A stretch of 47,077 nt of DNA. Origin: Actinoplanes palleronii. Lineage in GTDB: Bacteria; Actinomycetota; Actinomycetes; Mycobacteriales; Micromonosporaceae. This document shows positions 16,733-25,054 of the stretch, in pieces. Below the pieces are notes generated by a model. That model was not told where the DNA came from. It did not search any database and worked only from the letters and a program-made list of their open reading frames with translations. Position 1 is the first letter of the stretch. Every line of letters begins with the position of its first letter. The translations under genes were made by a program, and so were the position numbers. Location: assembly GCF_016862315.1 (NCBI RefSeq), contig NZ_BOMS01000117.1, positions 1-47,077 of the forward strand. The letters are read 5' to 3'.

Positions 16733-17212
16733 TCACAAAATCTTTTTTGCGTACGACAGCACGCCCTCGTGCCCCTGGTAATACCCGAAGTCCTCGATCC
16801 GCTCGTACCCCGCGGACAGGTAGAGGGCGATCGCCTCGGGCTGCTTGTCACCGGTCTCCAGGATCACCCGCGTGCATCCCGCATCCCGGGCGGACTCCTC
16901 GATCACGGCGAGCATCCGCCGGGCCACACCGTGCCCGCGCGCCGCGGACAGCGTGAACATCCGCTTCAGCTCGGCGTCGGTGCCGTGCCGCCGCCAGCCG
17001 GCGCTGCCCACCAGACGACCATCAGGGCCGTCGTCGCCGGTACGGACGGCCACGAAGAACGCGCCGTCCGGCGGGAGGAAGTCGGCGGCCGCGATCGGGG
17101 TGTCGTCGCCGGTGCCGCCGTAGCGCTCGGAGAGGTCGCGCATGTTCTCCGCGACCAGCTCCACCACGGCCGGCTCGTCGTACCGTGCTTGTCTGATCTT
17201 GATCTGAACCAC
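16733..17212 (-). CDS. GNAT family N-acetyltransferase
   Basis: A 159-residue acetyltransferase with the acetyl-CoA loop motif ARGHGVARRMLAVIEESA (R/Q-x-x-G-x-A, here RGHGVA) followed by CTRVILETG and ALYLSAGYERI, the typical strand and helix order. The substrate cannot be told from sequence. The GTG start is 9 nt downstream of thiL, so the two are very likely co-transcribed. Confidence 0.85.
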   Translation of the reverse strand: MVQIKIRQARYDEPAVVELVAENMRDLSERYGGTGDDTPIAAADFLPPDGAFFVAVRTGDDGPDGRLVGSAGWRRHGTDAELKRMFTLSAARGHGVARRMLAVIEESARDAGCTRVILETGDKQPEAIALYLSAGYERIEDFGYYQGHEGVLSYAKKIL

Positions 17213-17221
17213 GCCGCCAGA

Positions 17222-18172
17222 TTAATTCACCTTGAAATGGTCCCAGCCCAGCGGCCCGCTCCACGGTTTGCGGTCGACCGTGACGCCGGAGCCGTCGTGC
17301 ACCGAGCCGATCTCCCGCCAGTCGGCCGGCAGCCGGGTCCCGGCCGGGAACGTCGCGGCGAGCGGATGGTCGTCGCCGCCGGCCAGCACCCACTGGTACG
17401 GGTCGAGCCCGAGCGCGGTGGCGGTGTCGCGCATCTGGTCCGGCATGTCGAACGCCTCGGTCCGGATGTCGATCCCGACCAGGCTGGCGGTGGACAGGTG
17501 CCCGACGTCCTGCAGCAGCCCGTCCGACACGTCGATCATCGAGGTGGCGCCGAGCCGGGCCGCCTCCGGGCCGGCCGCGTACCGGATCTCCGGCCGCCGG
17601 TACGCCTCGACGAGCATCTTCGGCGTCCGGAAGCCCCGGGACAGGATGGTGTATCCGGCCGCGGCGTAGCCGATCCGGCCGGACAGCGCGAGGATGTCGC
17701 CCGGCTGGGCGCCGTTGCGGCGCACCGGCTCCCGCCCGCCCAGGTCACCCAGCGCGGTGACCGCGATGGTCAGGGTCGGGCTGGACGAGGTGTCCCCGCC
17801 GACCACGGCGGCGCCGCAGAGCGCGGCCTCGGCGGTCAGCCCGTCGGCCAGGCCCTCGGCCCACGCGCTGTCCAGGGTCGGCGGCACGCACAGGGCGACC
17901 AGCAGCGCGGTCGGGGTGGCGCCCATCGCCGCGATGTCGGCCAGGTTGGCGGCGGCGGCCCGGTGGCCGACGTCGATCGGTCCGCACCAGTCACGGCGGA
18001 AATGGCGGCCCTCGACGAGCACGTCGGTGGAGGCCACCACCCGCCCGTCGGCGGCGCGGACCACGGCGGCGTCGTCGCCCGGTCCCAGGATGGTGGCCGT
18101 GCCGGAGTCGAGTCGGGATACGATTCGTCCGATCAGCCCGAATTCACCGGACTCTGCGATGCTCACGTCCAC
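17222..18172 (-). CDS. thiL: Thiamine-monophosphate kinase
   Basis: It phosphorylates thiamine monophosphate to thiamine pyrophosphate. The N-terminus has GEFGLIGRI and the GPGDDAAVV metal/substrate loop. It also has STDVLVEGRHF, NLADIAAMGA, VVGGDTSSS and MIDVSDGLLQD, all typical of ThiL. The length of 316 residues is standard. The start is a GTG at 18172, but a second GTG at 18166 (VSIAESGEF) has the better-spaced AAGG ribosome-binding site and is equally possible. It is divergent from the RAM-domain gene. Confidence 0.95.
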   Translation of the reverse strand: MDVSIAESGEFGLIGRIVSRLDSGTATILGPGDDAAVVRAADGRVVASTDVLVEGRHFRRDWCGPIDVGHRAAAANLADIAAMGATPTALLVALCVPPTLDSAWAEGLADGLTAEAALCGAAVVGGDTSSSPTLTIAVTALGDLGGREPVRRNGAQPGDILALSGRIGYAAAGYTILSRGFRTPKMLVEAYRRPEIRYAAGPEAARLGATSMIDVSDGLLQDVGHLSTASLVGIDIRTEAFDMPDQMRDTATALGLDPYQWVLAGGDDHPLAATFPAGTRLPADWREIGSVHDGSGVTVDRKPWSGPLGWDHFKVN

Positions 18173-18265
18173 GTCCTTCGATGGTGGCGGCCCGCTGCCG
18201 GGTCGCTTCGTACGGTAGTTTCACGATCGGGGATCACCGACGCGGTGGCGGATAGGAGTCGGATC

Positions 18266-18499
18266 GTGGTCCAGGCATACATCCTCATTCAAACGGAGGT
18301 CGGGAAGGCCCGTGACGTGGCCGCCGCGATCGAGAAAATACCGGGGGTGGTCCGGGTCGACGCGGTGACAGGGCCGTACGACGTGGTGGTACTGACCGAG
18401 GCACACACCGTTGACGAACTGGGCAGCCTGATTGTGAGCAAGGTCCAATACGTACCGGGCATCACCAGGACGCTCACCTGCTCCGTGGTAAATCTCTGA
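18266..18499 (+). CDS. Stand-alone Lrp/AsnC ligand-binding (RAM) domain protein (77 aa)
   Basis: A 77-residue protein that reads VVQAYILIQTEVGKARDV from a GTG start, 8 nt after a good TAGGAG ribosome-binding site. The fold matches the RAM domain of Lrp/AsnC regulators (beta-alpha-beta-beta-alpha-beta) with the typical IPGVVRVDAVTGPYDVVVLTE stretch broken into IPGVVRVDAVTG and PYDVVVL. There is no helix-turn-helix part. Such proteins bind amino acids and may act on full-length Lrp proteins (family knowledge). It ends 2 nt before the DUF3515 gene, so the two are one operon. Confidence 0.85.
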   Translation: MVQAYILIQTEVGKARDVAAAIEKIPGVVRVDAVTGPYDVVVLTEAHTVDELGSLIVSKVQYVPGITRTLTCSVVNL

Positions 18500-18501
18500 G
18501 C

Positions 18502-19155
18502 ATGGTCGACGTAGACACCCCGAAGGACGCCCCCGAGAAGGGGGCCGCCGCGCCGGACAACGCCACGCGGATCGCCGCGATCTGGGCAACCGTGGTGGCC
18601 GTGCCGGTGGTGATCATCGTGGGTCTCGTCGCGTTCCTGCAGATCGACAAGGCACGGCCGGCGGCCGACCCGGCGCCGGCCGCGAGCGGCCCGATCGTCG
18701 TGCCCGGCACGGCGGTCGAGGTCGCCGCGCCCATACTCTCCGCGCGCGCCGCCCAGGTCTGCCTCGCGGTGACCGCGCAGCTGCCGGCCCAGGTCCGGAA
18801 CCTGCCGCCCCGCAAGGTCAGCGCCGGCCCGGAGCAGAACGCCGCGTACGGCGAACCGCCGATCACGGTCTCCTGCGGCGTCCCGCAGCCGAAGATGTGC
18901 GAGACCGTCGACGACACGTCCGGCTCGTGCGTGCCGCTGGTCGCCGACCTGCTGCTGATGAACCGGGTCTGCTGGTACTACTCGGACGGCGCCGGCAAGA
19001 GCACGTTCACCACGATGGACCGCGAGATCCCGGTGCAGGTGATCGTGCCGGCGGCCTACGACAAGCGGGCGCAGTGGGCCAACGAGTTCTCCGACACGGT
19101 CGTCGAGACCGACAAGTCGATCACCGAGGGCGTGCCGAGCGGATGTTTCCCCTGA
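18502..19155 (+). CDS. DUF3515 membrane/secreted protein
   Basis: A 217-residue protein with one N-terminal transmembrane helix at about 23-46 (IAAIWATVVAVPVVIIVGLV), a Pro/Ala-rich stretch, and an extracytoplasmic domain with several cysteines (VCLAVTAQLPAQVRNLPPR ... GVPQPKMC ... VCWYYSDG). The pattern and place between thiL and ddl match the DUF3515 proteins of actinobacteria. The function is unknown; the position next to ddl may hint at a cell-envelope role (inference). It is convergent with ddl, 7 nt apart. Confidence 0.85.
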   Translation: MVDVDTPKDAPEKGAAAPDNATRIAAIWATVVAVPVVIIVGLVAFLQIDKARPAADPAPAASGPIVVPGTAVEVAAPILSARAAQVCLAVTAQLPAQVRNLPPRKVSAGPEQNAAYGEPPITVSCGVPQPKMCETVDDTSGSCVPLVADLLLMNRVCWYYSDGAGKSTFTTMDREIPVQVIVPAAYDKRAQWANEFSDTVVETDKSITEGVPSGCFP

Positions 19156-19162
19156 CCGCGGG

Positions 19163-20260
19163 CTAGTGCAGGCCGGTGCCACGCCGCTGCGCGGTACGGA
19201 TCAGCCGGTCCACGACCTTCGGGTACTCCAGCCCGGTGGCCGCCCACATCTGCGGGAACATCGAGGTCGGCGTCATGCCCGGCATCGTGTTGATCTCGTT
19301 GAGGTAGATCTGGTGGTCGGCCGTGACGAAGAAGTCGACCCGGGCCAGGCCGGCGCAGTCCAGCGCGGTGAAGGTGCGCAGCGCGAACTCCCGGACCTGC
19401 CGGGTGACCTCGTCCGGCAGGCCGGCCGGGATCGTGTACCGGCTGCCGACCAGGTACTTCGTCTCGAAGTCGTACCAGTCGGCGGCCTCGTCCACGTGGA
19501 TCTCGGCGAGCAGCGACGACTCGGGCGCGCCACCGGCCTCGCCCTCCAGCACGCCGCACTCGATCTCGCGGCCCACGATCGCGGCCTCGACGAGCACCTT
19601 CGGGTCGATCTCCCGGGCCGTGGCGATCGCGGCGTCCAGGTCGGCCCAGTCGCTGACCTTGGTGATCCCGTGCGACGAGCCGGCCCGCGACGGCTTCACG
19701 AAGACCGGCAGCCCGAGCCGCTCCTTGTCCTCGTCGGCGAACGAGACGCCGGCCCGGAGCACCGCGTACGGCCCGACCGGAATGCCCTCGGCCACCGCCA
19801 GCTTCTTGGTGAACTCCTTGTCCATGGCGGCCGCCGAGGCGAAGACGTTCGCGCCCACGTACGGGATACCGGCCATCTCCAGCATCCCCTGGATCGTGCC
19901 GTCCTCGCCGTACGCGCCGTGCAGCACCGGGAAGACCACGTCGACACCGGCCAGCTCGGAGACGCCCTCGGCCGGGTCGCGCACGATCAACTCGGTCGTC
20001 GTCGGGTCGGCCGCGAGCACCACCGAGTTGCCGGACGCCGCGGTGATCTCGGGCAGCGTGGAGCCGGCGATGGCGAACGACGACGGGTCCCCGCCGGCGA
20101 GCACCCAGCGACCCTCCCGGGTGATTCCGACCGGGACCGCTTCGTACTGATCAGGGTCCAGCGCACCCAGGATGGCACCCGCGCTCACGCAGGAAATGGC
20201 GTGCTCAGTGCTGCGTCCGCCGAACACGATCGCGACACGGGTCTTCCGGGGGGTTGTCAC
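19163..20260 (-). CDS. ddl: D-alanine--D-alanine ligase
   Basis: This ATP-grasp enzyme makes the D-Ala-D-Ala end of the peptidoglycan stem peptide. It has VAIVFGGRSTEHAISCVSA at the N-terminus, HGAYGEDGTIQGMLEMAGIPYVG broken across the substrate loop, and EINTMPGMT near the C-terminus. The omega-loop region reads DFETKY, the pattern of ordinary D-Ala-D-Ala ligases rather than the vancomycin-resistance D-Ala-D-Lac type. The length of 365 residues is typical. The start is GTG. The gene is convergent with DUF3515 and divergent from the phosphatase-like gene. Confidence 0.96.
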   Translation of the reverse strand: MTTPRKTRVAIVFGGRSTEHAISCVSAGAILGALDPDQYEAVPVGITREGRWVLAGGDPSSFAIAGSTLPEITAASGNSVVLAADPTTTELIVRDPAEGVSELAGVDVVFPVLHGAYGEDGTIQGMLEMAGIPYVGANVFASAAAMDKEFTKKLAVAEGIPVGPYAVLRAGVSFADEDKERLGLPVFVKPSRAGSSHGITKVSDWADLDAAIATAREIDPKVLVEAAIVGREIECGVLEGEAGGAPESSLLAEIHVDEAADWYDFETKYLVGSRYTIPAGLPDEVTRQVREFALRTFTALDCAGLARVDFFVTADHQIYLNEINTMPGMTPTSMFPQMWAATGLEYPKVVDRLIRTAQRRGTGLH

Positions 20261-20369
20261 TCTTCTCTGCGCCTCTCGCTAGCGGGTCAGCCGGGGGTGA
20301 CCCTACTCTGCGTAGGCCAGATACGGGATTGCGGCGGCGCTGCCCTAGGCAGGGGGAGACGAACAGTAA

Positions 20370-20816
20370 ATGGGACCAGCACTCCACGTGATCGCGGGCC
20401 CGGGACCGGGGCAATTGGCCACCATGGCACGGCCCCGTGACGAGCCGTGGTCACCGCAGGAACTGGGCGCGCTGGCCCGGGCCGGCGTCCACGTCCTGGT
20501 CTGCACCACCGCTCATCGGCCGCCGGACGCGGACAGCGCCGGCATCGAGCTGGTCGCCTACCCGGTTCCGGACACGTCGGCCCCGCGCAAGGAGGCCACC
20601 GAGATGGTCGCGCTGGCCACCCGGCTGGCGCGGGAGGTCCGTTCCGGTCGTTTCGTGGTCACCCAGTCCGCCGCCGATCTCGGCCGGACGACCCTGCTCG
20701 CGACGATGACCCTGGCGCTTCTCGGCATCCGTCCGGGCGAGGCCCTGCGCCGCATCGGCATCACCCCCGGCCAACCGGTCCCCCAGGACTGGCTGCACGA
20801 CTTCGTCGCCGGATAG
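20370..20816 (+). CDS. Protein tyrosine/dual-specificity phosphatase-like protein lacking the catalytic Cys (148 aa)
   Basis: The overall pattern (an HVLVCTTAHRPPDADSAGIE part, then a general-acid-loop region and a P-loop followed by a helix with RPGEALRRIG) resembles small dual-specificity phosphatases. The expected H-C-x5-R-[ST] loop reads Q-S-A-A-D-L-G-R-T at residues 99-107: the catalytic Cys is Ser100 and the His is Gln99, while the Arg106-Thr107 pair is kept. It is therefore probably a pseudophosphatase that binds rather than cleaves a phospho-ligand (inference). The start is ATG with AGGGGGAGA upstream. It contains no frameshift or stop, so it appears to be a kept gene. Confidence 0.72.
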   Translation: MGPALHVIAGPGPGQLATMARPRDEPWSPQELGALARAGVHVLVCTTAHRPPDADSAGIELVAYPVPDTSAPRKEATEMVALATRLAREVRSGRFVVTQSAADLGRTTLLATMTLALLGIRPGEALRRIGITPGQPVPQDWLHDFVAG

Positions 20817-21010
20817 GCCCGCCGCCGAAACCGAAGATCAACTTCAAGTACTTCAGATACGCGCGTCCGCCGTGGTCCCGACCGTTTGCTCCCGCGCGGG
20901 CCGGGGCCGGCGATCAGGCCGCTGGCGCGTCCCGAACGATCGCCGGCCCCTTCACTGCCCGTGCGTGGTAGCGGTTCACCCAAAGATCAAAACCCGGTCT
21001 CTGGCCGGGC

Positions 21011-21047
21011 CTCAGGGGTGTCTCCGCAGCGCGGAGACACCCCTGAG
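21011..21047. terminator. Perfect 17-bp stem-loop between convergent genes
   Basis: CTCAGGGGTGTCTCCGC pairs perfectly with GCGGAGACACCCCTGAG across a 3-nt loop. It sits between the phosphatase-like gene and the convergent zinc-ribbon gene and can serve both directions. No T-run follows. Its right arm resembles another hairpin at 38243-38293. Confidence 0.75.
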
Positions 21048-21067
21048 AGCCAGCCGGGCGACGGTGA

Positions 21068-21427
21068 CTAAGCGGCGAACCTCTGGGGCAGCACGCCGGC
21101 GTCCCAGAGCTCGTCCAGGTGGGCCAGGAAGCCCGTGAGGCTGCGTTCCAGCTCGCGGCGCTCGTCGGTGGAGAGGGTGGCCAGCGGGTCGGAGATGACC
21201 AGGCCCTCCGGGTGCTTGGCCCGGGTGCCGACGAACTTGTCGCAGCCGGCGCACCACACGTAGCTGACCAGCGTCGGCCGGCGGGCGTTCGCCGGCGCCG
21301 TGAAGTAGGCCCGCAGGCGCCGCTCCCCGCAGGACGGGCAGTCCCGCTCCCCCGGCGCCGCGAAGAAGCTCTCGCCCTGGGTCAGCGCCGCCACCTGGTC
21401 ACCGTCGAAACTGCTCCAGGCGGTCAC
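21068..21427 (-). CDS. Zinc-ribbon protein of unknown function (119 aa)
   Basis: No known family was recognised. Two CxxC pairs (CPSC at about residues 30-33 and CAGC at about 59-62) are spaced like a zinc ribbon. A C-terminal acidic helical part (STDERRELERSLTGFLAHLDEL) follows. The start is a GTG that overlaps the stop of the cystathionine lyase gene by 4 nt, so it is the last gene of the plsC-gpsA chain. A zinc-binding accessory or regulator role is possible but not shown. Confidence 0.7.
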   Translation of the reverse strand: MTAWSSFDGDQVAALTQGESFFAAPGERDCPSCGERRLRAYFTAPANARRPTLVSYVWCAGCDKFVGTRAKHPEGLVISDPLATLSTDERRELERSLTGFLAHLDELWDAGVLPQRFAA

Positions 21428-22527
21428 CGCGACTTGTCCAGGGCCTGACTGACGTCGGCCACCAGGTCAGCGGTGTCCTCGATGCCGCAGGAGAACCGGA
21501 CGAAGCCCGGCGCGGTGTCGTCACCGAACTGGGCCCGCCGGTCGGCGCTGGTGTGCACCCCGCCGAACGAGGTGGCCGCGAAGACCAGCGACGCGGCCTC
21601 CAGGAACCGGGCCACCCGCTCCGCGCTGCCCAGGTCGAACGCCACGATCCCGGGGATCCGGCGCATCTGCCTGCTGGCCACCGGATAGGACGGATCGGAC
21701 GGCAGCCCCGGCCAGCGCACCCCGGTCACATCGGAGCGTCCGGCCAGCAACTCGGCGATCGCGGCGGCGTTGGCGCTCTGCCGGGCCAGCCGCAGGTCCA
21801 TGGTGGCGATCGACCGGTGCGCCAGCCAGCAGTCGAACGCGCCGGGCACCCCGCCGGTCAGCTTCCGCCAGTTCTCCACCTTGTCCAGCAGGGCGGTGTC
21901 GCGCGCCGCGACGTAGCCGAGCAGCAGGTCGGAGTGCCCGGTCAGGGCCTTGGTGCCGGACGCCACGACCAGGTCCGCGCCGAGCGCGAGCGGGGTCTGC
22001 CCGAGCGGGGTGGCCGCGGTGTTGTCCACGGCGAGCAACGCCCCGGCGGCGTGCGCGGCGTCGGCCAGCGCCCGGATGTCGGCCACGTCCAGGCCCGGGT
22101 TGGCCGGGGTCTCCAGCAGCACCAGCCGCAGCCCGGTCAGATCCGGGTACGGGCCGGCCGTCGGCACCAGCACACTCCCGACACCGAGATCGGCGAGCGC
22201 GCCACCGGCGAACGCTCGTACCGGAAAATAGCCGTCGCCCGGGAGCGCGACCCGATCGCCCGTCTTGACCAGCGACAACAGCATGGCGGTGATCGCCGCC
22301 TGACCGCTGGCGAAAGCCAGCGCCGGACCACCCTCCAGCTCGCCGATCGCGGCCTCGAGGGCTTCCCGGGTGGGGTGCTCGGTCCGGGCGTAACCGTTCT
22401 CGCCGGGCCCGGTGACCGGGTCCAGGTGGTACGGCGCGGCGAAGACCGGGCCGCGCAGGAACGGCTCGCCCACGACCGGCTCGGGCAGGCCGGCATGGAC
22501 CGATCGGGTCCCGTCGGAGTAACTCAC
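21424..22527 (-). CDS. Cystathionine gamma-lyase / trans-sulfuration PLP enzyme
   Basis: This is a fold-type I PLP enzyme of the Cys/Met metabolism family. The cofactor lysine lies in VVASGTKALTGHSDLLLG, preceded by LLAVDNTAATP, and the N-terminal tetramer segment has YARTEHPTREALE. The length of 367 residues fits. It might act as cystathionine gamma-lyase, making cysteine, or as a related gamma-synthase/lyase; sequence alone does not settle which. The start is a GTG overlapping the gpsA stop by 4 nt, unusual company for a sulfur-amino-acid gene. Confidence 0.88.
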   Translation of the reverse strand: MSYSDGTRSVHAGLPEPVVGEPFLRGPVFAAPYHLDPVTGPGENGYARTEHPTREALEAAIGELEGGPALAFASGQAAITAMLLSLVKTGDRVALPGDGYFPVRAFAGGALADLGVGSVLVPTAGPYPDLTGLRLVLLETPANPGLDVADIRALADAAHAAGALLAVDNTAATPLGQTPLALGADLVVASGTKALTGHSDLLLGYVAARDTALLDKVENWRKLTGGVPGAFDCWLAHRSIATMDLRLARQSANAAAIAELLAGRSDVTGVRWPGLPSDPSYPVASRQMRRIPGIVAFDLGSAERVARFLEAASLVFAATSFGGVHTSADRRAQFGDDTAPGFVRFSCGIEDTADLVADVSQALDKSR

Positions 22528-23516
22528 TCGGGTTTCATCTCTCGTGTCATCAGCAGTTTGACCGCGACCCGCGGGTCGGCGCCCTCGTGGCAGACCTTCT
22601 CGACCTGCTCCACGATCGGCATCTCGACGCCGTGCGCGCGGGCCAGGTCCCGGATGGACAGGCAGCTCTTCACGCCCTCGGCGGTCTGCCGGGTGGCCAC
22701 CTGCGCCTGTTCCAGGCTCTCGCCGCGGCCCAGGTGCTCACCGAACGTACGGTTCCGGGACAGCCGCGAGGAGCAGGACGCGACCAGGTCACCCAGACCG
22801 GCCAGCCCGGCGAAGGTGAGCGGGTCGGCGCCGAGCGCCACCCCGAGCCGGGACGTCTCGGCCAGACCGCGAGTGATCAGTGACGCCTTGGTGTTGTCAC
22901 CGAGCCCGATCGCCGAGGCCATCCCGTACGCCAGCGCGATCACGTTCTTCACCGCGCCGCCCAGCTCACAGCCGAGCACGTCGTCGCTGGTGTACGGCCG
23001 GAAGTACGGCGTGGCCAGGGCGTGCTGCACCTGCCGGGCGCGGTCCTCGTCGAGGCAGGCCACCACGGTCGCGGTGGGCTGCTCGGCGGCGATCTCGGGG
23101 GCCAGGTTCGGGCCGGAGACCACCACCACCCGGTCGGCCGCCACGCCGGCGGTGTCCACGATCACCTCGCTCATCCGCTTGAGCGTGCCCAGCTCGATGC
23201 CCTTCATCAGGGAGACGACCGTGGCGTCCTTCGGGAAGAACCCGGCCCAGTCGGCCAGGTTGGCGCGCAGCGTCTGCGACGGCACCGCGATCGCGATCAG
23301 CTCGGCGCCGTCCACCGCCTCGGCCAGGTCGGTGGTGGCGGTGATCCGCTTCGACAGCCGGATGCCGGGCAGCGAGCCCTCGTTGCCGTGCTGGTCGCGG
23401 ATCTCCGCGGCCACCTGCTCGCGCCGGGCCCGCATGGTCACCTCCGAACCCGCGTCGCCGAGCACCTTGGCGAACGCCGTGCCCCAGGCACCGGATCCGA
23501 TGACGGCCGCCTTCAT
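22524..23516 (-). CDS. gpsA: NAD(P)H-dependent glycerol-3-phosphate dehydrogenase
   Basis: It reduces dihydroxyacetone phosphate to glycerol-3-phosphate for phospholipids. The start MKAAVIGSGAWGTAFAKVL is set by the ATGA overlap with plsC and shows the GxGxxG dinucleotide-binding motif. The active-site lysine is in GGAVKNVIALAYG, and NTKASLITRG follows, as in all GpsA proteins. The length is 330 residues. It supplies the acceptor for the acyltransferase encoded just upstream. Confidence 0.96.
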   Translation of the reverse strand: MKAAVIGSGAWGTAFAKVLGDAGSEVTMRARREQVAAEIRDQHGNEGSLPGIRLSKRITATTDLAEAVDGAELIAIAVPSQTLRANLADWAGFFPKDATVVSLMKGIELGTLKRMSEVIVDTAGVAADRVVVVSGPNLAPEIAAEQPTATVVACLDEDRARQVQHALATPYFRPYTSDDVLGCELGGAVKNVIALAYGMASAIGLGDNTKASLITRGLAETSRLGVALGADPLTFAGLAGLGDLVASCSSRLSRNRTFGEHLGRGESLEQAQVATRQTAEGVKSCLSIRDLARAHGVEMPIVEQVEKVCHEGADPRVAVKLLMTREMKPE

Positions 23517-24235
23517 GACGCGTCCTCCGCAGTCGTGGCCCGCCGAGCGGGCCGGTCGTAGAGCGCCGGCGGTTCGCCGTCGCGGATCGTGCCGAGCAGG
23601 TCGCGGATGTCCAGCATGATCTTCTCGGTCATCGCCTCGAGCACCGCGCGGGACGGTTCGGCGCCGGCCCACCGGCTCAGGTCGACCGGGTCGCCGGTGG
23701 TGACCGTGACGGCCGCCCGGGTGAACTTGAACTTGTTGGTCCGCGGGTCGAACACGTCCTGGGCGCCCCAGTTCGCGATCGGGACCACCGGGGCGCCGGT
23801 GAGCAGGGCCAGCCGGGCCGCGCCGGTCTTGCCGCGCATCGGCCACAGGTCGGGGTGCCGGGTGGTGGTGCCCTCCGGGTAGACCACCACGACGCCGCCC
23901 TCGCGCAACGCCTCGACCAGTGCCTCCAGCGACTTCACCGCCTCAACACTGCCCCGCTCGACCGGGACCTGCCGGGTCTTGCGCAACAGTGGCCCGATGA
24001 TCGGCACCCGCCAGAGGCTGGCCTTGCCGAGGAACCGGGGCCAGCGGCCGGCCTTGTAGATGTAGTGCGCCACGACCAGCGGGTCGAAGTGCGAGACGTG
24101 GTTGGGGACCAGGATCACACCGCCGGGTGGGATCTTGTCCATGCCGTGCCAGCTGCGCTTGGACCAGAGGGTCATGGTCGGGACGACCAGCGCCACCGCG
24201 AAACGCTGCCAGAATCCCAGCCTCTGCTGCGCCAC
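23513..24235 (-). CDS. plsC: 1-acyl-sn-glycerol-3-phosphate acyltransferase (PlsC-type)
   Basis: This acyltransferase has the HX4D motif NHVSHFDPL at about residues 47-55 and the substrate motif VVYPEGTTTRH. It adds an acyl chain to (lyso)phosphatidate at the membrane. The start is the GTG of VAQQRLGFWQRF, with GGGGGAAA 4 nt upstream. The frame is open further upstream, but that part overlaps the divergent promoter region and is not conserved. It overlaps gpsA by 4 nt. The length is 240 residues, normal for the family. Confidence 0.92.
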   Translation of the reverse strand: MAQQRLGFWQRFAVALVVPTMTLWSKRSWHGMDKIPPGGVILVPNHVSHFDPLVVAHYIYKAGRWPRFLGKASLWRVPIIGPLLRKTRQVPVERGSVEAVKSLEALVEALREGGVVVVYPEGTTTRHPDLWPMRGKTGAARLALLTGAPVVPIANWGAQDVFDPRTNKFKFTRAAVTVTTGDPVDLSRWAGAEPSRAVLEAMTEKIMLDIRDLLGTIRDGEPPALYDRPARRATTAEDAS

Positions 24236-24408
24236 GGTTTCCCCCGTCCCTCGTCGGCGACCACGTCGCCCGTCGTCTGCGACGAAATCATGCCCCCTCA
24301 CCGCCCCGCGTACCAGGTAGGGGTGTTGCCGGTTACCCCGCAAGCCGCCGCCGGCGCAGCGAAGCGGAGCCATGGATACGGCAGACTTGCCGGGTGGCAA
24401 GGAAGTGG

Positions 24409-25044
24409 ATGGCCGTAATCCCGGTCAAGGGGCTTGAGGCGGCCAAGAGCCGGCTGCGGGGCGCGGTGCCGGAGGACCGGCATCCCGATCTCGTGCTCGC
24501 CATGGTGCGCGACACGGCCGTGGCGGTGCTGGGTGCCGGCTCGGTGGCCGGCCTCATCGTGGTGACCGGCGACCCGGTGGTGGCCGCGGTCGTGCGGGAG
24601 CTGGGTGGCGAGGTCGCGCCGGATCCCGGCGCCGGGCTCAACGCGGCCCTGCGCTTCGGCGCCGACGAGGTGGCCGGCCCGGCCGCGCACCGCGTGGTGC
24701 TGACCGGCGACCTGCCGGCCCTGCGGCCCGGGCAGCTGGACGCCGCCCTCGGCGCGGCCCGGTCCCGCAGCTTCGTCCCGGACGCGGCCGGCACCGGCAC
24801 CGTCCTGCTGGCCGTGCCGCCCGGCGAGCTGCTCGACCCGCGCTTCGGACCGGGTTCGGCGGCCGCGCACCGGGCCTCCGGCGCGACCCCGCTGCCCGGT
24901 GACTGGCCGGGCTTCCGGCAGGACGTGGACACCGCCGCGGACCTGGCGGCGGTGCTCGATCTGGGCGCCGGGGAGTGGACCCGGGCGCTGCTGGGTGATC
25001 TCGGACTCAGCCGGGCCTGCACACCGGCCGCATGCTCCGGGTAG
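24409..25044 (+). CDS. cofC: Guanylyl/phosphoenolpyruvate transferase CofC/FbiD (coenzyme F420)
   Basis: It activates a lactate-type precursor (PEP in actinobacteria, called FbiD) with GTP for coenzyme F420. It starts MAVIPVKGLEAAKSRL, the nucleotidyltransferase N-terminus, and has LIVVTGDPVV and LTGDLPALRPGQLDAAL, the metal/nucleotide loop. A GDWPGFRQDVDTAADL stretch near the end matches the family. The ATG at 24409 is chosen for its AAGGA site; an in-frame GTG at 24394 is an alternative. It is divergent from plsC. The order gpsA-cofC-ppk1-mutT1-hupB-leuDC matches mycobacteria. Confidence 0.92.
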   Translation: MAVIPVKGLEAAKSRLRGAVPEDRHPDLVLAMVRDTAVAVLGAGSVAGLIVVTGDPVVAAVVRELGGEVAPDPGAGLNAALRFGADEVAGPAAHRVVLTGDLPALRPGQLDAALGAARSRSFVPDAAGTGTVLLAVPPGELLDPRFGPGSAAAHRASGATPLPGDWPGFRQDVDTAADLAAVLDLGAGEWTRALLGDLGLSRACTPAACSG

Positions 25045-25054
25045 CGTCAACCTC

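Noticed and set aside
23517..23846. A longer GpsA with a 110-residue N-terminal extension
   Set aside because: The extra part overlaps plsC out of frame; the GxGxxG motif starts right at the ATG of 23516, which overlaps the plsC stop by 4 nt.
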